From assembly GCF_900102315.1 (NCBI RefSeq), contig NZ_FNBL01000014.1:1-64000 (forward strand): a DNA stretch of 64,000 nt, written 5' to 3'. A program made the translations under genes and the position numbers. The notes below the pieces were generated by a model. That model was not told where the DNA came from, made no database searches, and saw nothing but the letters and a program-made list of their open reading frames with translations. The stretch is from Celeribacter baekdonensis (lineage in GTDB: Bacteria; Pseudomonadota; Alphaproteobacteria; Rhodobacterales; Rhodobacteraceae). Below are positions 1-8,869 of the stretch, piece by piece. Each line of letters begins with the position of its first letter. The first letter of the stretch is position 1.

Positions 1-1
1 G

Positions 2-30
2 GTGGATTCACAAACGAAGTGCAAATTCTT
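2..30. repeat. Left terminal inverted repeat of the IS30 element
   Basis: GTGGATTCACA followed by a GAAGTGCA block matches the right end (1086-1112) in inverted orientation, with several mismatches and two small length differences. Confidence 0.75.
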
Positions 31-63
31 TACTAAAACAGAGAGTTGCACGGAGGATGAAGA

Positions 64-1074
64 ATGGAACCCCACTACTGTCACCTGAAGCTGGACGAAC
101 GTCGCAAGCTTGCAAAGTGGCTTGAAGCCAAAATGCCGATTTCAGAGATCGCGGATCGACTGGGTCGCGACCCGTCCACGATCTACCGAGACATTAAGCG
201 TAATCGGTACACGGACGACGAACTGCCTGAGCTAAATGGGTATCACGCGCTCGTCGCTCAGGACAAATATGAGCAGCGCCGCGCGATCCATCGCAAGATG
301 ATCATTCACCCTGATTTGAAAGCCGCCATCGAAGACCGCCTGAAGGCTGGCTGGTCGCCCGAACAGATAGCCGGCCGGATGCGGATCGAACGGCACCCGA
401 TCCGCGTGAGCCACGAGACGATCTATCGCTTTGCCTATTCCAAAGACGGTCGCAAGGAACAGTTCTACCGCCATCTCCCTGAGCATCGCCGCCGCCGCCG
501 GCCGCGTGGTTACCGCAGGCACAACAGAACCCACATATTCGACGTTCAAAGCCTGTCACACAGGCCTGAGCGCGTCTCAGAACGCTTAGAATTCGGTCAT
601 TGGGAGTGCGACTTGGTGATGTTCCGCAAGGAGCATGGGAAGGTAAACGTGACGTCACTGGTTGAGCGCGTCAGCCGCTATGCCGTCGTGATGCGTAATG
701 AAGATCGCCAATCCAAACCGATCATGGAGTCCCTGATCAACGGGTTGGCTCCCCTGCCCGCCGACGCGCGCCAGTCGATCACCTTCGACCGCGGCACCGA
801 GTTCTCGGCCTGGAAACTTCTCAAGGCCGGGATCGGTGCGGATGCCTGGTTCTGTGACCCGCAAGCGCCCTATCAGAAAGGCACTGTTGAGAATACGAAC
901 AACAGGCTGCGCCGATACCTGCCAAGATCAACCGCACCGACGGCGCTGACAAATCGATATTTGAGGTCGATTTGCCACCGCCTCAACGCAACGCCGCGCA
1001 AGTGCCTTGGCTACCGGACGCCCGCTGAGGTCTTTGAAAGCAACCTGATGGAAATACAGAACCGGTTGGAGTAA
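64..1074 (+). CDS. IS30-family transposase
   Basis: DDE transposase of 336 aa that cuts and joins the ends of its own element. An N-terminal helix-turn-helix (about residues 13-48, with SEIADRLGRDPSTIYRDIKR) binds the terminal repeats. The catalytic triad is visible as D183 (HWECDL), D242 (TFDRGTEF) and E276 (KGTVENTN). The last two are separated by 33 residues, the DD(33)E spacing typical of IS30. A GGAGGATG ribosome-binding site precedes the ATG. The frame is intact and full length, so the copy may be active. Nothing else is encoded between the repeats. Confidence 0.95.
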   Translation: MEPHYCHLKLDERRKLAKWLEAKMPISEIADRLGRDPSTIYRDIKRNRYTDDELPELNGYHALVAQDKYEQRRAIHRKMIIHPDLKAAIEDRLKAGWSPEQIAGRMRIERHPIRVSHETIYRFAYSKDGRKEQFYRHLPEHRRRRRPRGYRRHNRTHIFDVQSLSHRPERVSERLEFGHWECDLVMFRKEHGKVNVTSLVERVSRYAVVMRNEDRQSKPIMESLINGLAPLPADARQSITFDRGTEFSAWKLLKAGIGADAWFCDPQAPYQKGTVENTNNRLRRYLPRSTAPTALTNRYLRSICHRLNATPRKCLGYRTPAEVFESNLMEIQNRLE

Positions 1075-1085
1075 AACGAGATATC

Positions 1086-1112
1086 AAGAACTGCACTTCA
1101 CTGTGAGTTCAC
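1086..1112. repeat. Right terminal inverted repeat of the IS30 element
   Basis: Reverse complement of the left end with mismatches. It contains the stop codon (1098-1100) of the minus-strand gene that runs into the element. Confidence 0.75.
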
Positions 1113-1919
1113 ATCATGAATGTTATACTGCGTCAGCCAATGCCGTGTGATGTCGCACAGATGAGCCAGCACGGCTTCCGACCCCTCTGCAGACCTCATG
1201 GGCACCTCAAGCGACAAAGGCAGATCGTCAGGCAAAGCCGCCACGAAACCACGTAGATCAATCTGGCCCTCACCCGGCGCAAGCCGCGCTTCACGCGCGG
1301 TGAACAGCAACTCATCGGTTGTATAATGCGCGGCCATAGGCGCGTCACACAGATGCGCAAAGGGAAGACGATCGGGCGCGACCGTCGCAAGCTGGGCGAG
1401 CGAGGAGCCGGAGCGGTCAAAATGCAAACTATCAACCAAGAGATGCACCTCAGGTCCGGCGGCCTCGACAACCTGTAGCGCCGTGTCGAGATCGGGCACA
1501 TTGGTCCAAGGGAAAAACTCGTGAATGATCGCCACGCCGCGCGATTTACCCGCCTCCGCCAGCGCAGACAGCGTGTCGGACAGTCGCGACAGATCAGGGT
1601 CATAAGGGGCGGTGATCAGGTGATGCGCCCCAAGCTCCGCACCCATGTCGAACAGCCATTCATAGTCCGCAACCCGCGTATCGGGCGTCACCTTGAGAAA
1701 CTCGATGTCACCAACGGCGATCCCGGTGGCGGCCATCGCCGTTTTGGTGGCGCGTAGCATCGCGGGGTCGTCATAAAGCGGGTAGCCGGGGGAGGTGTCG
1801 GTCACGCGCAAAAGCCGCAGTCCGACGCCATCAAACCCGGCTTTGGCGGCGGCTTCGATGAAACGCGGCGGGTCAAGGTCGATGGCGGTGAGATGGGCGG
1901 CACTCAAGCGGCGGGGCAT
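1098..1919 (-). CDS. Sugar phosphate isomerase/epimerase-like TIM-barrel protein, 3' end altered by the IS
   Basis: A 273-aa protein of the xylose-isomerase-like / AP-endonuclease-2 TIM-barrel superfamily, whose members are metal-dependent isomerases, epimerases or dehydratases. Likely metal-ligand strands are visible: HEFFPWT, DSLHFDR, HLCDA and LSLEVP. It is a paralogue of the protein at 30709-31521. The ATG at 1919 has a GGAG site 8 bases upstream; a GTG at 1925 is too close to that site. It follows the FAD enzyme gene with a 2-base gap, so the two are co-transcribed. The last residues VNSQ and the stop are encoded by the IS30 right end, so the native C-terminus is lost, though the barrel appears complete. 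The substrate is unknown; a role in cyclic polyol or ring-acid rearrangement is inference from context. Confidence 0.82.
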   Translation of the reverse strand: MPRRLSAAHLTAIDLDPPRFIEAAAKAGFDGVGLRLLRVTDTSPGYPLYDDPAMLRATKTAMAATGIAVGDIEFLKVTPDTRVADYEWLFDMGAELGAHHLITAPYDPDLSRLSDTLSALAEAGKSRGVAIIHEFFPWTNVPDLDTALQVVEAAGPEVHLLVDSLHFDRSGSSLAQLATVAPDRLPFAHLCDAPMAAHYTTDELLFTAREARLAPGEGQIDLRGFVAALPDDLPLSLEVPMRSAEGSEAVLAHLCDITRHWLTQYNIHDVNSQ

Positions 1920-1921
1920 GA

Positions 1922-3616
1922 TCACATCTCCTGTGTGGCGGCATGACGTCCGGCCACAAACCCAAAGGTCATGGCAGGACCAAGGTTGATCCCACCCGCT
2001 GGATAAAACCCACCAAACACATTCGCATTGTCCGTGCCCGCGGCGTAAAGCCCCGTGATGACCTGACCCTGCGCGTCCAACACCCGCGCCGAACCATCGG
2101 TGCTCAGGCCCGCAAAGGTGCCAAAGCTGCCCGGCACAACCTCAACCGCATAAAACGGCCCCCGCTCGATCGGCGCGACGTTCGGATTTGGGGTGTATTC
2201 GGGATCGCCTTGCAACCGCATATAGGCGGTGCTGCCGCGTCCAAAGGCCGGATCTTCACCCCGCTGCGCACCCTCATTCCACTCTGCCACCGTTGTCTGC
2301 AACCCGGACGGATCAATACCACAGGCTTTGGCCAGCGCCGCAATCGTCTTGCCCGTTTTGAGATACCCGGATGTGATCCAATAGCCAAAGGGCACCGGCG
2401 CGGGGCGCACAATGCCAAGCCCGAAACGCCGCAAGAAACGATGATCACAGACCAGCCAGGAGCGCGCCGGGGCATCGGCGTCGACCGCATCCATCATGGA
2501 TGTCACATAATCATGATAGCCAAGCCCCTCATTGCAGAACCGTTTGCCATCCGAAAGCACCCCGATCACACCGGGTTTGCCGCGGTCAATGATATGCGGG
2601 AACGGGCCTTTGGACCCATCCGGCCACACAACATGCGAGACCGGACAATAGGCGCTGGCACTGGCCAGATCGAGATCCATCACGGCACCAACAGTTTCGC
2701 CAAGCCGAAGCCCGTCGCCCGTTGCCGAGGGCACGGCGAGGGTCAGGTTTTCGTCATTGCGTTCAAAGGTTTCCGCGCGACGCGCGAGGTCATGACCATA
2801 GCCGCCACAAGCCAGAACGACACCACATTTGCTGATCAGTGTTGGCCCATCCTTCAGACGCACCCCCGTGATGCGGCCATCCTCAAAGATCAAATCAGAG
2901 ACGGATTGCGACACTCTCAGATCAACCCCCGCATCCTTGGCCGATTTCATCAAGCGTCCAATCAAAGCCGCCCCATTGCGCAGCTCCATGCCCCGTTTGT
3001 GAAACGCAAGATCGCGGAAATGCCGCAACACGCGGCGGGTCACATAGGCAAAGGATTTGACGGAGCGCGTCATGGTCATAAAGGCCTTGAGATCAGCGCC
3101 GGATTGAATCGTCATGCCCTTGAACGAAGTCTCTTTAAGAGGCTTGCGCAGGATGTTCACGCTCGCGCCCAACGCCCGCGCATCAAAGGGTTTGGCAATC
3201 ACCGATCGCCCTCCCATGCCCGCACCCGGCTGATGGCCATAAGTGTCTGGGATGACCAAACCGCCATCAAATTGCAGGGCGGTGTTGTTTTCGAAAAAGG
3301 CGACCATTTTCGGCGCGGCATCAAGAAAGGCTTCAACCTTTTCCTCTTTGTAATAGTTGCCCGTGACCGCCTTAATATACTGGCGCGGCGCGTCTATGTC
3401 CTCGACAATGCCCGCGCGCTGCGCCACCGGATTGCGGGGCGCAAAAATCCATCCGCCAGACCAGGCCGAGGTCCCGCCCATCACCGGCTCTTTCTCAAGC
3501 ACGACAACAGAGCGCCCCAGATGCGCGGCGGTCACGGCGGCACTCAGCCCGCCCGCACCAGACCCGATCACGATCAGATCAAAGGTCTCTTGAGAAGGGG
3601 TCGCGTGAGCAGTCAT
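1922..3616 (-). CDS. FAD-dependent oxidoreductase, 3-ketosteroid delta1-dehydrogenase (KstD) type
   Basis: A flavoprotein of 564 aa, one of four paralogues in the window. The dinucleotide motif GSGAGG (residues 18-23) is followed by MGGTSAWSGGW, which is characteristic of the FAD_binding_2 family. The KstD-like features are a Tyr in NEGLGYHDY and the C-terminal FYPAGGINLGPAMTFG (Tyr-Pro-x-x-Gly), in place of the His/Arg pair of fumarate reductases. Such enzymes remove hydrogens next to a ring ketone. The start at 3616 was chosen because GGAGG lies 8 bases upstream; an upstream in-frame start adds 18 residues with no similarity. It is divergent from a LysR gene, and a perfect inverted repeat (3648-3674) lies between them. 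Action on a 4-oxocyclohexane-type acid is inference. Confidence 0.87.
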   Translation of the reverse strand: MTAHATPSQETFDLIVIGSGAGGLSAAVTAAHLGRSVVVLEKEPVMGGTSAWSGGWIFAPRNPVAQRAGIVEDIDAPRQYIKAVTGNYYKEEKVEAFLDAAPKMVAFFENNTALQFDGGLVIPDTYGHQPGAGMGGRSVIAKPFDARALGASVNILRKPLKETSFKGMTIQSGADLKAFMTMTRSVKSFAYVTRRVLRHFRDLAFHKRGMELRNGAALIGRLMKSAKDAGVDLRVSQSVSDLIFEDGRITGVRLKDGPTLISKCGVVLACGGYGHDLARRAETFERNDENLTLAVPSATGDGLRLGETVGAVMDLDLASASAYCPVSHVVWPDGSKGPFPHIIDRGKPGVIGVLSDGKRFCNEGLGYHDYVTSMMDAVDADAPARSWLVCDHRFLRRFGLGIVRPAPVPFGYWITSGYLKTGKTIAALAKACGIDPSGLQTTVAEWNEGAQRGEDPAFGRGSTAYMRLQGDPEYTPNPNVAPIERGPFYAVEVVPGSFGTFAGLSTDGSARVLDAQGQVITGLYAAGTDNANVFGGFYPAGGINLGPAMTFGFVAGRHAATQEM

Positions 3617-3647
3617 GATATTTTCCTCCAAATTGGAAAGACTTTTC

Positions 3648-3674
3648 ATACTTGCATGAATTAACGTCAAGTAT
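3648..3674. promoter_or_regulatory. Candidate LysR operator between divergent genes
   Basis: ATACTTG (3648-3654) and CAAGTAT (3668-3674) form a perfect inverted repeat with a 13-base spacer. It lies 31 bases upstream of the FAD enzyme start and 68 bases upstream of the LysR start, the usual place for an autoregulatory LysR site. Confidence 0.6.
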
Positions 3675-3742
3675 CATGTATATTTCCACATTAACATTGT
3701 GTTATTCATGGCCGAGCGTCAGTGCCCGATGAGGACCCATCC

Positions 3743-4657
3743 ATGCGTGATATCACCCTGAGACAAATCGAAGTCATTCGCGCCGTCATGCTGCGCGGCA
3801 CGATCATGGGCGCGGCGGAGTATCTTGGCGTGTCTGCGCCGGGTGTCAGCCGGTTGATCAAACACACCGAGGAGACGCTGAACCTGCGGCTGTTTGAACG
3901 CCGCTCCGGGCTCTTTGTCCCCTCCGTCGAGGCGCAAACCGTGTTCGACCAAATCCGCGCCGTTTATAAGGGGGTTGAAAACCTCCAACTGTCTCTTGAG
4001 AGCCTGCAAAAAGGCGAAAACGTCCAACTTGCCTTTGCCTCTGCCCCCTCTGTCGCGCAATTCATCGCCGCCCGTGCCCTGCGCAATGTCCGCTCCCGTT
4101 TCCCCGATCTGTATATCGACCTGAACATTCTCAAGATCGAAGAGACCGTCGACTACCTTTTGTTGGAACGGGGCGAATTTGTGATCATGAGTTCCAAAGT
4201 CGACAACCCCGGCATCGAAACCGAAGAGATCGCCGCGACCACCTTGGTCTGTGTGTTGCCAGAGGGGCATCCTTTGGCGGAGAAAGACGAAATATCGGTT
4301 CACGATCTGGTCAATGAACCTCTAGTCGGGGTCGATCCCGATGATCCCTATGGCGCTTTGCTGGTCAAACCGTTTCTGGATCACGGCATAGACATGCAGC
4401 ACAGTATGCGCGGGCGCTTCGCCCAGACCGTTGTCAGCCTCGTGCGTCATGGTCTTGGCGTTGCGTTGATCGACCGCTTTTCCGTTGCCGAAGTATACAT
4501 GCCCGGAATCGTGCGTCGTCCCCTGAAAGAGGCCAGTTGCATCCGCAGCTACGTGGTCAAAAAGCAGGGGCGCGTCTTATCCAGCTTTGCCGAATACGCG
4601 ATAACGCAGTTTCGCAAAGAACTGGTGCTTGCATCGACTGAGCCGTTAAGCTCCTAA
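3743..4657 (+). CDS. LysR-family transcriptional regulator
   Basis: A regulator of 304 aa. The N-terminal winged helix-turn-helix spans about residues 3-62 (LRQIEVIRAVMLRGTIMGAA, then SAPGVSRLIKHTEETLNLRLFER). A periplasmic-binding-like effector domain follows from about residue 90. The ATG at 3743 has GAGGA 7 bases upstream; a GTG at 3722 is in frame but lacks a site. It is transcribed away from the FAD enzyme gene and sits in front of tctCBA, so it probably controls one or both in response to the imported acid. The effector cannot be read from sequence. Confidence 0.9.
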   Translation: MRDITLRQIEVIRAVMLRGTIMGAAEYLGVSAPGVSRLIKHTEETLNLRLFERRSGLFVPSVEAQTVFDQIRAVYKGVENLQLSLESLQKGENVQLAFASAPSVAQFIAARALRNVRSRFPDLYIDLNILKIEETVDYLLLERGEFVIMSSKVDNPGIETEEIAATTLVCVLPEGHPLAEKDEISVHDLVNEPLVGVDPDDPYGALLVKPFLDHGIDMQHSMRGRFAQTVVSLVRHGLGVALIDRFSVAEVYMPGIVRRPLKEASCIRSYVVKKQGRVLSSFAEYAITQFRKELVLASTEPLSS

Positions 4658-4825
4658 AATAGCACCGCTTTTACACGCAAGACCGTGTGGTGGCAGATGA
4701 TAAAATAACACTAGGTTAATAATATCAAAGTTTCGGTATTTGACGTTATTCACAATTTGCATATCTGTTATGCACAGGCGAGCCAAGGACCAAAGGCTCT
4801 GCACAACATTGATGGGAGGACATCT

Positions 4826-5830
4826 ATGAAACGTTTCTTGATCGGCGCAGTCTCTGCACTGAGCCTTATGTCGGCTGCGGCCGTAGCACAAGAGTACCCA
4901 ACCAAGGAAATCCAAGGGATCATCCAATGGGGGGCCGGTGGTTCGACAGACACCGTGATGCGCGCCGTGACGCCCCATGCCGAAGAGATCCTGGATGGCA
5001 CGATTGTGTTGCAAAACATGACCGGCGGCGTTGGCGCCATCGCGTTGAACCATGTCGCAAACGAGGATGCTGACGGCTACAAAATCTTGATGGGTGCGGA
5101 GAACCCGCTGTTGTACAAAGTCATGGGCTTTGGCGACAAAGACTACTCTGACTTCACCCCGATCAACATTCTGGCCCGCGGCACGCCCATTCTTGTGGCC
5201 GGTGCGGACGCTCCGTTTGACGATTACGCTGGCATGATCGCATATATCAAAGAGCATCCGGGTGAAGTGCGCCTTGGTTCCACAGGTCCGGGCGGCGTGC
5301 CCTCGGTTGTCACCGCGATGATCGAAACGGTCGAAGGCGATCTTGACGTGATTTCCGTGCCTTACGATGGCGACGGCCCGGCATTGACCGCCCTGCAAGG
5401 GGGCGCAATCGACGTCATGCCCGCCGTTTTGGGGGCTGCGATTGAAAGCGTGCGTGCGGGTAAAATCAAAGCCCTCGCCGTGGTGGACGTCGAAGAAAAC
5501 GAATATCTTCCGGGCGTTGCCCCGGTGACAGCAACCAACGAAGGGTTTGCGACCTATCTGCCCTGGGGTCCGTTCTTTGGCGTTTTCGTCAAAAAAGGCA
5601 CACCGGATGATGTCGTCAAAAAACTCGAAGGCGCTTTTGCCGTGGCCGCGACCAATCCGGGCTTTACCGACCTGATGGAAACCCGTGGCTTCACCTTGAT
5701 GAGCATTTCGGGCGACGAAGCCGAGGCCTTCCTGACCAAATGGCAGCAAGGCACCACCTGGTTGCTCCAAGACGCTGGCATGACCAAATCTTCGCCTGAA
5801 GAGTTCGGCATAGCCCGTCCCGGCGAATAA
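4826..5830 (+). CDS. tctC: Tripartite tricarboxylate transporter substrate-binding protein TctC
   Basis: Periplasmic binding protein of 334 aa. The signal peptide MKRFLIGAVSALSLMSAAAVA ends at about residue 21-22, before QEYPTKEIQGII. The Bug/TctC fold is supported by WGAGGSTDT near the N-terminus and GSTGPGGVPSV in the middle. The ATG at 4826 has GGGAGGA upstream and opens directly into the signal peptide; the longer frame from 4757 does not. It is followed by TctB and TctA genes, so it delivers a carboxylate to that permease. Two stem-loops downstream (5851-5900) probably set higher expression of this gene than of the membrane parts. The ligand is unknown; a ring carboxylate fits the neighbours. 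Confidence 0.93.
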   Translation: MKRFLIGAVSALSLMSAAAVAQEYPTKEIQGIIQWGAGGSTDTVMRAVTPHAEEILDGTIVLQNMTGGVGAIALNHVANEDADGYKILMGAENPLLYKVMGFGDKDYSDFTPINILARGTPILVAGADAPFDDYAGMIAYIKEHPGEVRLGSTGPGGVPSVVTAMIETVEGDLDVISVPYDGDGPALTALQGGAIDVMPAVLGAAIESVRAGKIKALAVVDVEENEYLPGVAPVTATNEGFATYLPWGPFFGVFVKKGTPDDVVKKLEGAFAVAATNPGFTDLMETRGFTLMSISGDEAEAFLTKWQQGTTWLLQDAGMTKSSPEEFGIARPGE

Positions 5831-5850
5831 GCACCAGACGTCCAAAACGC

Positions 5851-5900
5851 GTTCGGCTTTGGCCGAACACTGGCACCGCCCTTTCCGGTAAGGGGCGGTG
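5851..5900 (+). terminator. Tandem stem-loops between tctC and tctB (attenuator)
   Basis: The first hairpin is GTTCGGC (5851-5857) with GCCGAAC (5862-5868). The second has an 11-bp stem (5874-5884 with 5890-5900, one G-T pair), loop ccggt, and is followed by TTT. The position after the binding-protein gene fits partial termination or mRNA protection. Confidence 0.65.
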
Positions 5901-5935
5901 TTTCAATTCACAGCAGACAAACTCTTGGAGGAGAG

Positions 5936-6508
5936 ATGCAAGATCACGTTCATCACCATGACTCGACGCGGGACGGCTCGTCGGACGCCACCCCTGGTGG
6001 CATCGTCGACAAACGTCGTCCTGGCGAGCTTGTCTTTACCGCATGTCTCGTGATCTTCAGCGGTGTTCTGCTGTGGAACGCCTATGGGATTTCCGGGTTT
6101 GAGGCACTGTCCGGCGCGGGATCTGTCCCCATGGCCACAGCGGCCGTGATGCTGATCAGCGTGACGATTGTCTTTTGGCGTACTGTGAAACTGTCGAAAA
6201 CAGAAGACGAAACCGTGATGGAAGACATCACGCCACCGCTCGTTATTATCCTTGCCCTGTTTCTCGTCGCCTATGGCATCCTTTTGAAACCCCTTGGATT
6301 TTTACCAACATCCGCGCTTTTCCTGATCGCGTCGATCAAACTTCTCTCCAAACGCAATTGGGGATTCACCCTGCTCGTCTCGCTGGGCAGTCTGCTCGCG
6401 ATCTATCTGGTGTTCCGCATCGTGTTCACTGTCTTGATGCCCGCAGGCATCGTTCCCGAGGCTGAGGCCCTTCAGCTGTTGCGCAATCTTTTTAAAGGAG
6501 GTGCATGA
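5936..6508 (+). CDS. tctB: Tripartite tricarboxylate transporter small membrane subunit TctB
   Basis: Small inner-membrane subunit of 190 aa. After a His/Asp-rich cytoplasmic start (MQDHVHHHDSTRDG) there are about four hydrophobic segments: around residues 32-50, 58-80, 100-135 (LVIILALFLVAYGILLKPLG) and 150-172. Topology and length match TctB. GGAGGAGAG stands just before the ATG. Its stop overlaps the tctA start (ATGA), so the two are translationally coupled. Confidence 0.9.
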   Translation: MQDHVHHHDSTRDGSSDATPGGIVDKRRPGELVFTACLVIFSGVLLWNAYGISGFEALSGAGSVPMATAAVMLISVTIVFWRTVKLSKTEDETVMEDITPPLVIILALFLVAYGILLKPLGFLPTSALFLIASIKLLSKRNWGFTLLVSLGSLLAIYLVFRIVFTVLMPAGIVPEAEALQLLRNLFKGGA

Positions 6509-8010
6509 TGGACGCGTTCATGGCATTTCTGACGATTTTCACCCATCCTGAGTTGTTGTTGCTGGTCGGCGTGGGCACATTTGCGGGCGTTTACGTCGGC
6601 GCGATCCCCGGCCTGTCTGTGACCATGGCGGTGTCGATCCTCATCTCTTTCACCTTCTCCTGGGACGTGCTGCCCGCGATCTCGCTGATGATCGGCATCT
6701 ATATGGGCGGCGTGTACGGCGGCTCGCGCACGGCGATCCTCTTGAACATCCCCGGCGCGCCCTCTGCCATCGCCACCGCGATGGACGGTTATCCCATGGC
6801 ACAGCGCGGCGAAGCCGGTGAAGCCATCGGCACCACCACCGTCATGTCGTTTTTCGGCGGTCTGGTCGGGATCGTTGTGCTGGCCGTTCTGGCCCCGGTT
6901 GTCTCGGATTTTGCGCTTAAATTCCAACCGCGTGACTATATGCTCTTGGCCGTTCTCGGCATTCTGCTTGTCGGTTCTTTGTCCTCTGGGTCGTTGGTCA
7001 AAGGCATTTTTGCGGGCGCTCTTGGGATTGCCATTGGCGCAGTCGGCATGGACCCGTTGACCTTTACCGAACGCTTCACCTTTGACATCCCCTTGATGCG
7101 CGGCGGTATCAATTTTATCGCCGTGATGATCGGCATGTTTGGCGTCTCAGAGGCGCTGATGCAGTTGCATCATGTCGATACCCCCGCGATCCGCCAGAAA
7201 ATCAACCGCATCGTTCCCTCCTTTGGCACGATCCGCAAACACTTGCCGCTGTCGCTTCAGACCTCGACCATCGGGGTTCTGATCGGCGCCCTCCCCGGCA
7301 CCGGCGGCGATATCGCGGCGTTGATGGCCTATGATCACGCCAAACGCGTCACCAAAAACCCGTCGCGTCCCTTTGGTGAAGGCGCGATTGAGGGCCTTGT
7401 GGCACCGGAAACCGCCAACAATGCCGCCGTGGGCGGGGCCTTTATCCCGATGATGACGCTGGGCATTCCGGGCGACGCGGTGACCGCGATCATGATCGGC
7501 GCGCTGTTCATTCACGGGCTGAATCCCGGCCCGATGTTGATGGTCGAGCAACCCGATATGTTCTGGTTCATCGTCGGCGCTTTGGTCATGGCCAACTTCT
7601 TTATGCTGCTGTTTGGCCTCACCGGCATCAAACTGTTCACCAAGATCGTCGAAATGCCGCGCGCTGTGTTGATCCCGCTGATCCTGCTCTTGTCCATCGT
7701 CGGGGCCTATGCGGTGAACAATTCGATCACCGATGTCTATTGGATGCTCGGCTTTGGCGTCTTTGGCTATTTCATGCGCCATTATGGCTATCCGCTTGGT
7801 CCCGTGATCCTTGGTGTGATCCTGTCACGCCTTTTGGATGACAACTGGCGGCGCGCCATCATTTCTGAACGCGAAGATTTGGGCCGGTTTTTCCATGGCA
7901 TCGTGACCAGCCCGCTGTCGCTCGTGCTGTTTGTCGCCGTGATCCTGATCTTTGTGTCGCAAACCCCGCTCTGGACCAAATTCCGCAAGAAAGAGACCGC
8001 TTCAAAATGA
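6505..8010 (+). CDS. tctA: Tripartite tricarboxylate transporter large permease TctA
   Basis: Large permease of 501 aa with roughly a dozen membrane segments. Family motifs are visible: GAIPGLSVTMAVSILISFTF near the N-terminus, MGGVYGGSRTAILLNIPG, and PGTGGDIAALMAYDHAKR in the middle. It moves the carboxylate captured by TctC across the inner membrane using an ion gradient. An AAAGGAGG site lies inside the end of tctB, and the gene overlaps tctB and the following dehydrogenase gene by ATGA, so import and first oxidation are one transcript. Confidence 0.95.
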   Translation: MMDAFMAFLTIFTHPELLLLVGVGTFAGVYVGAIPGLSVTMAVSILISFTFSWDVLPAISLMIGIYMGGVYGGSRTAILLNIPGAPSAIATAMDGYPMAQRGEAGEAIGTTTVMSFFGGLVGIVVLAVLAPVVSDFALKFQPRDYMLLAVLGILLVGSLSSGSLVKGIFAGALGIAIGAVGMDPLTFTERFTFDIPLMRGGINFIAVMIGMFGVSEALMQLHHVDTPAIRQKINRIVPSFGTIRKHLPLSLQTSTIGVLIGALPGTGGDIAALMAYDHAKRVTKNPSRPFGEGAIEGLVAPETANNAAVGGAFIPMMTLGIPGDAVTAIMIGALFIHGLNPGPMLMVEQPDMFWFIVGALVMANFFMLLFGLTGIKLFTKIVEMPRAVLIPLILLLSIVGAYAVNNSITDVYWMLGFGVFGYFMRHYGYPLGPVILGVILSRLLDDNWRRAIISEREDLGRFFHGIVTSPLSLVLFVAVILIFVSQTPLWTKFRKKETASK

Positions 8011-8840
8011 GTGCTCCCGACCTTCTCCTCGGCCTGATCGGCGACAATATCGCCGCCTCCCGCTCCCCGCGTCTGCATGAGCTGTGCGGCGCGCAAAACG
8101 GCAAACATGTCCGCTATGACCGCCTTGTCCCGCATGACATCGGTGCAAGCTGGGACACGATTTTTGCGGGGCTGGCGGCCAAGGGCTATCGCGGCACCAA
8201 TGTGACCTATCCGTACAAGGAAAAGGTCGTGGCAAAGGTCGAGATTGATGATCCTCTGGTGCGGGCGATCGGCGCGGTCAACACCGTGATCTTCGAGAAC
8301 GGCCACGCCAAGGGCTTTAACACTGACTATTCCGGCTTTGTCGCCGCCTACACCCGCGAGCGCGCCGCGATGCCCACGGGTGTCACCTTGATGATCGGCA
8401 CTGGCGGTGTGGGCCGGGCTGTGGCCTTTGGCCTCATTGCCCTTGGTGCGGCTGAAATTCGTCTGGTCGATATGGACCGCGCCAAAGCCGAGGCCCTTGC
8501 CGCCGATCTGCGCAACGCCGCCCCCGACACGACGGTCACGGTATTTGACAGCGCCGTCGAGGCCGCCAAGGGGGCCGTCGGTTTGATCAATTGCACACCC
8601 GTTGGTATGGTTGGCAAAGAGGGAACCCCCCTGCCCGTCACAGCGATGAAGGGGGCCGAATGGGCCTTTGATGCGGTTTACACACCCGTCGAGACCGAAT
8701 TTTTGACCGGTGCCGCGGCCCATGGCCTCGACATCATCTCGGGCTGGGAATTGTTCTTTTTCCAAGGCGTTCACGCTTGGGGCCTGTTCACCGACCTGCC
8801 GCTTGACCAAGACCGCCTGCGCCAAGATCTTTTGTCCTAA
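8007..8840 (+). CDS. aroE: Shikimate dehydrogenase family protein (catabolic context)
   Basis: A 277-aa NAD(P)-dependent oxidoreductase that interconverts shikimate (or quinate) and the 3-dehydro acid. The substrate site is visible as SRS (residues 18-20), NVTYPYK with catalytic Lys71, and GFNTD with Asp107. The nucleotide motif GTGGVGRAV lies near residue 131. It overlaps tctA by 4 bases and is followed 29 bases later by a 3-dehydroshikimate dehydratase gene. This argues for degradation of imported shikimate or quinate rather than aromatic amino-acid synthesis. A second, divergent member lies at 22559-23356. Cofactor choice and preference for quinate cannot be decided here. Confidence 0.88.
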   Translation: MSAPDLLLGLIGDNIAASRSPRLHELCGAQNGKHVRYDRLVPHDIGASWDTIFAGLAAKGYRGTNVTYPYKEKVVAKVEIDDPLVRAIGAVNTVIFENGHAKGFNTDYSGFVAAYTRERAAMPTGVTLMIGTGGVGRAVAFGLIALGAAEIRLVDMDRAKAEALAADLRNAAPDTTVTVFDSAVEAAKGAVGLINCTPVGMVGKEGTPLPVTAMKGAEWAFDAVYTPVETEFLTGAAAHGLDIISGWELFFFQGVHAWGLFTDLPLDQDRLRQDLLS

Positions 8841-8869
8841 GCTCTCTTAAGCTGTCCAAGGAGCCTGCC

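Larger units (their letters stand above)
2..1112 (+). mobile_element. IS30-family insertion sequence
   Basis: A single transposase gene is flanked by imperfect terminal inverted repeats. The left tip begins GTGGATTCACA (2-12) and the right tip, read on the minus strand, begins GTGAACTCACA (1112-1102). Both continue into a shared GAAGTGCA...TTCTT block (left to about 30, right to about 1086). The length of about 1.1 kb and the one-gene layout fit IS30. The left flank lies outside the window, so a target duplication cannot be read. The right end lies inside the 3' end of the next gene. Confidence 0.88.

Noticed and set aside
1943-3664. Open frame of 573 codons opposite the first KstD-type gene
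   Set aside because: Antisense shadow with low-complexity composition; the minus-strand gene has clear FAD motifs.
4646-5845. Open frame of 399 codons opposite tctC
   Set aside because: Antisense to a gene with signal peptide and family motifs; composition is that of a shadow frame.
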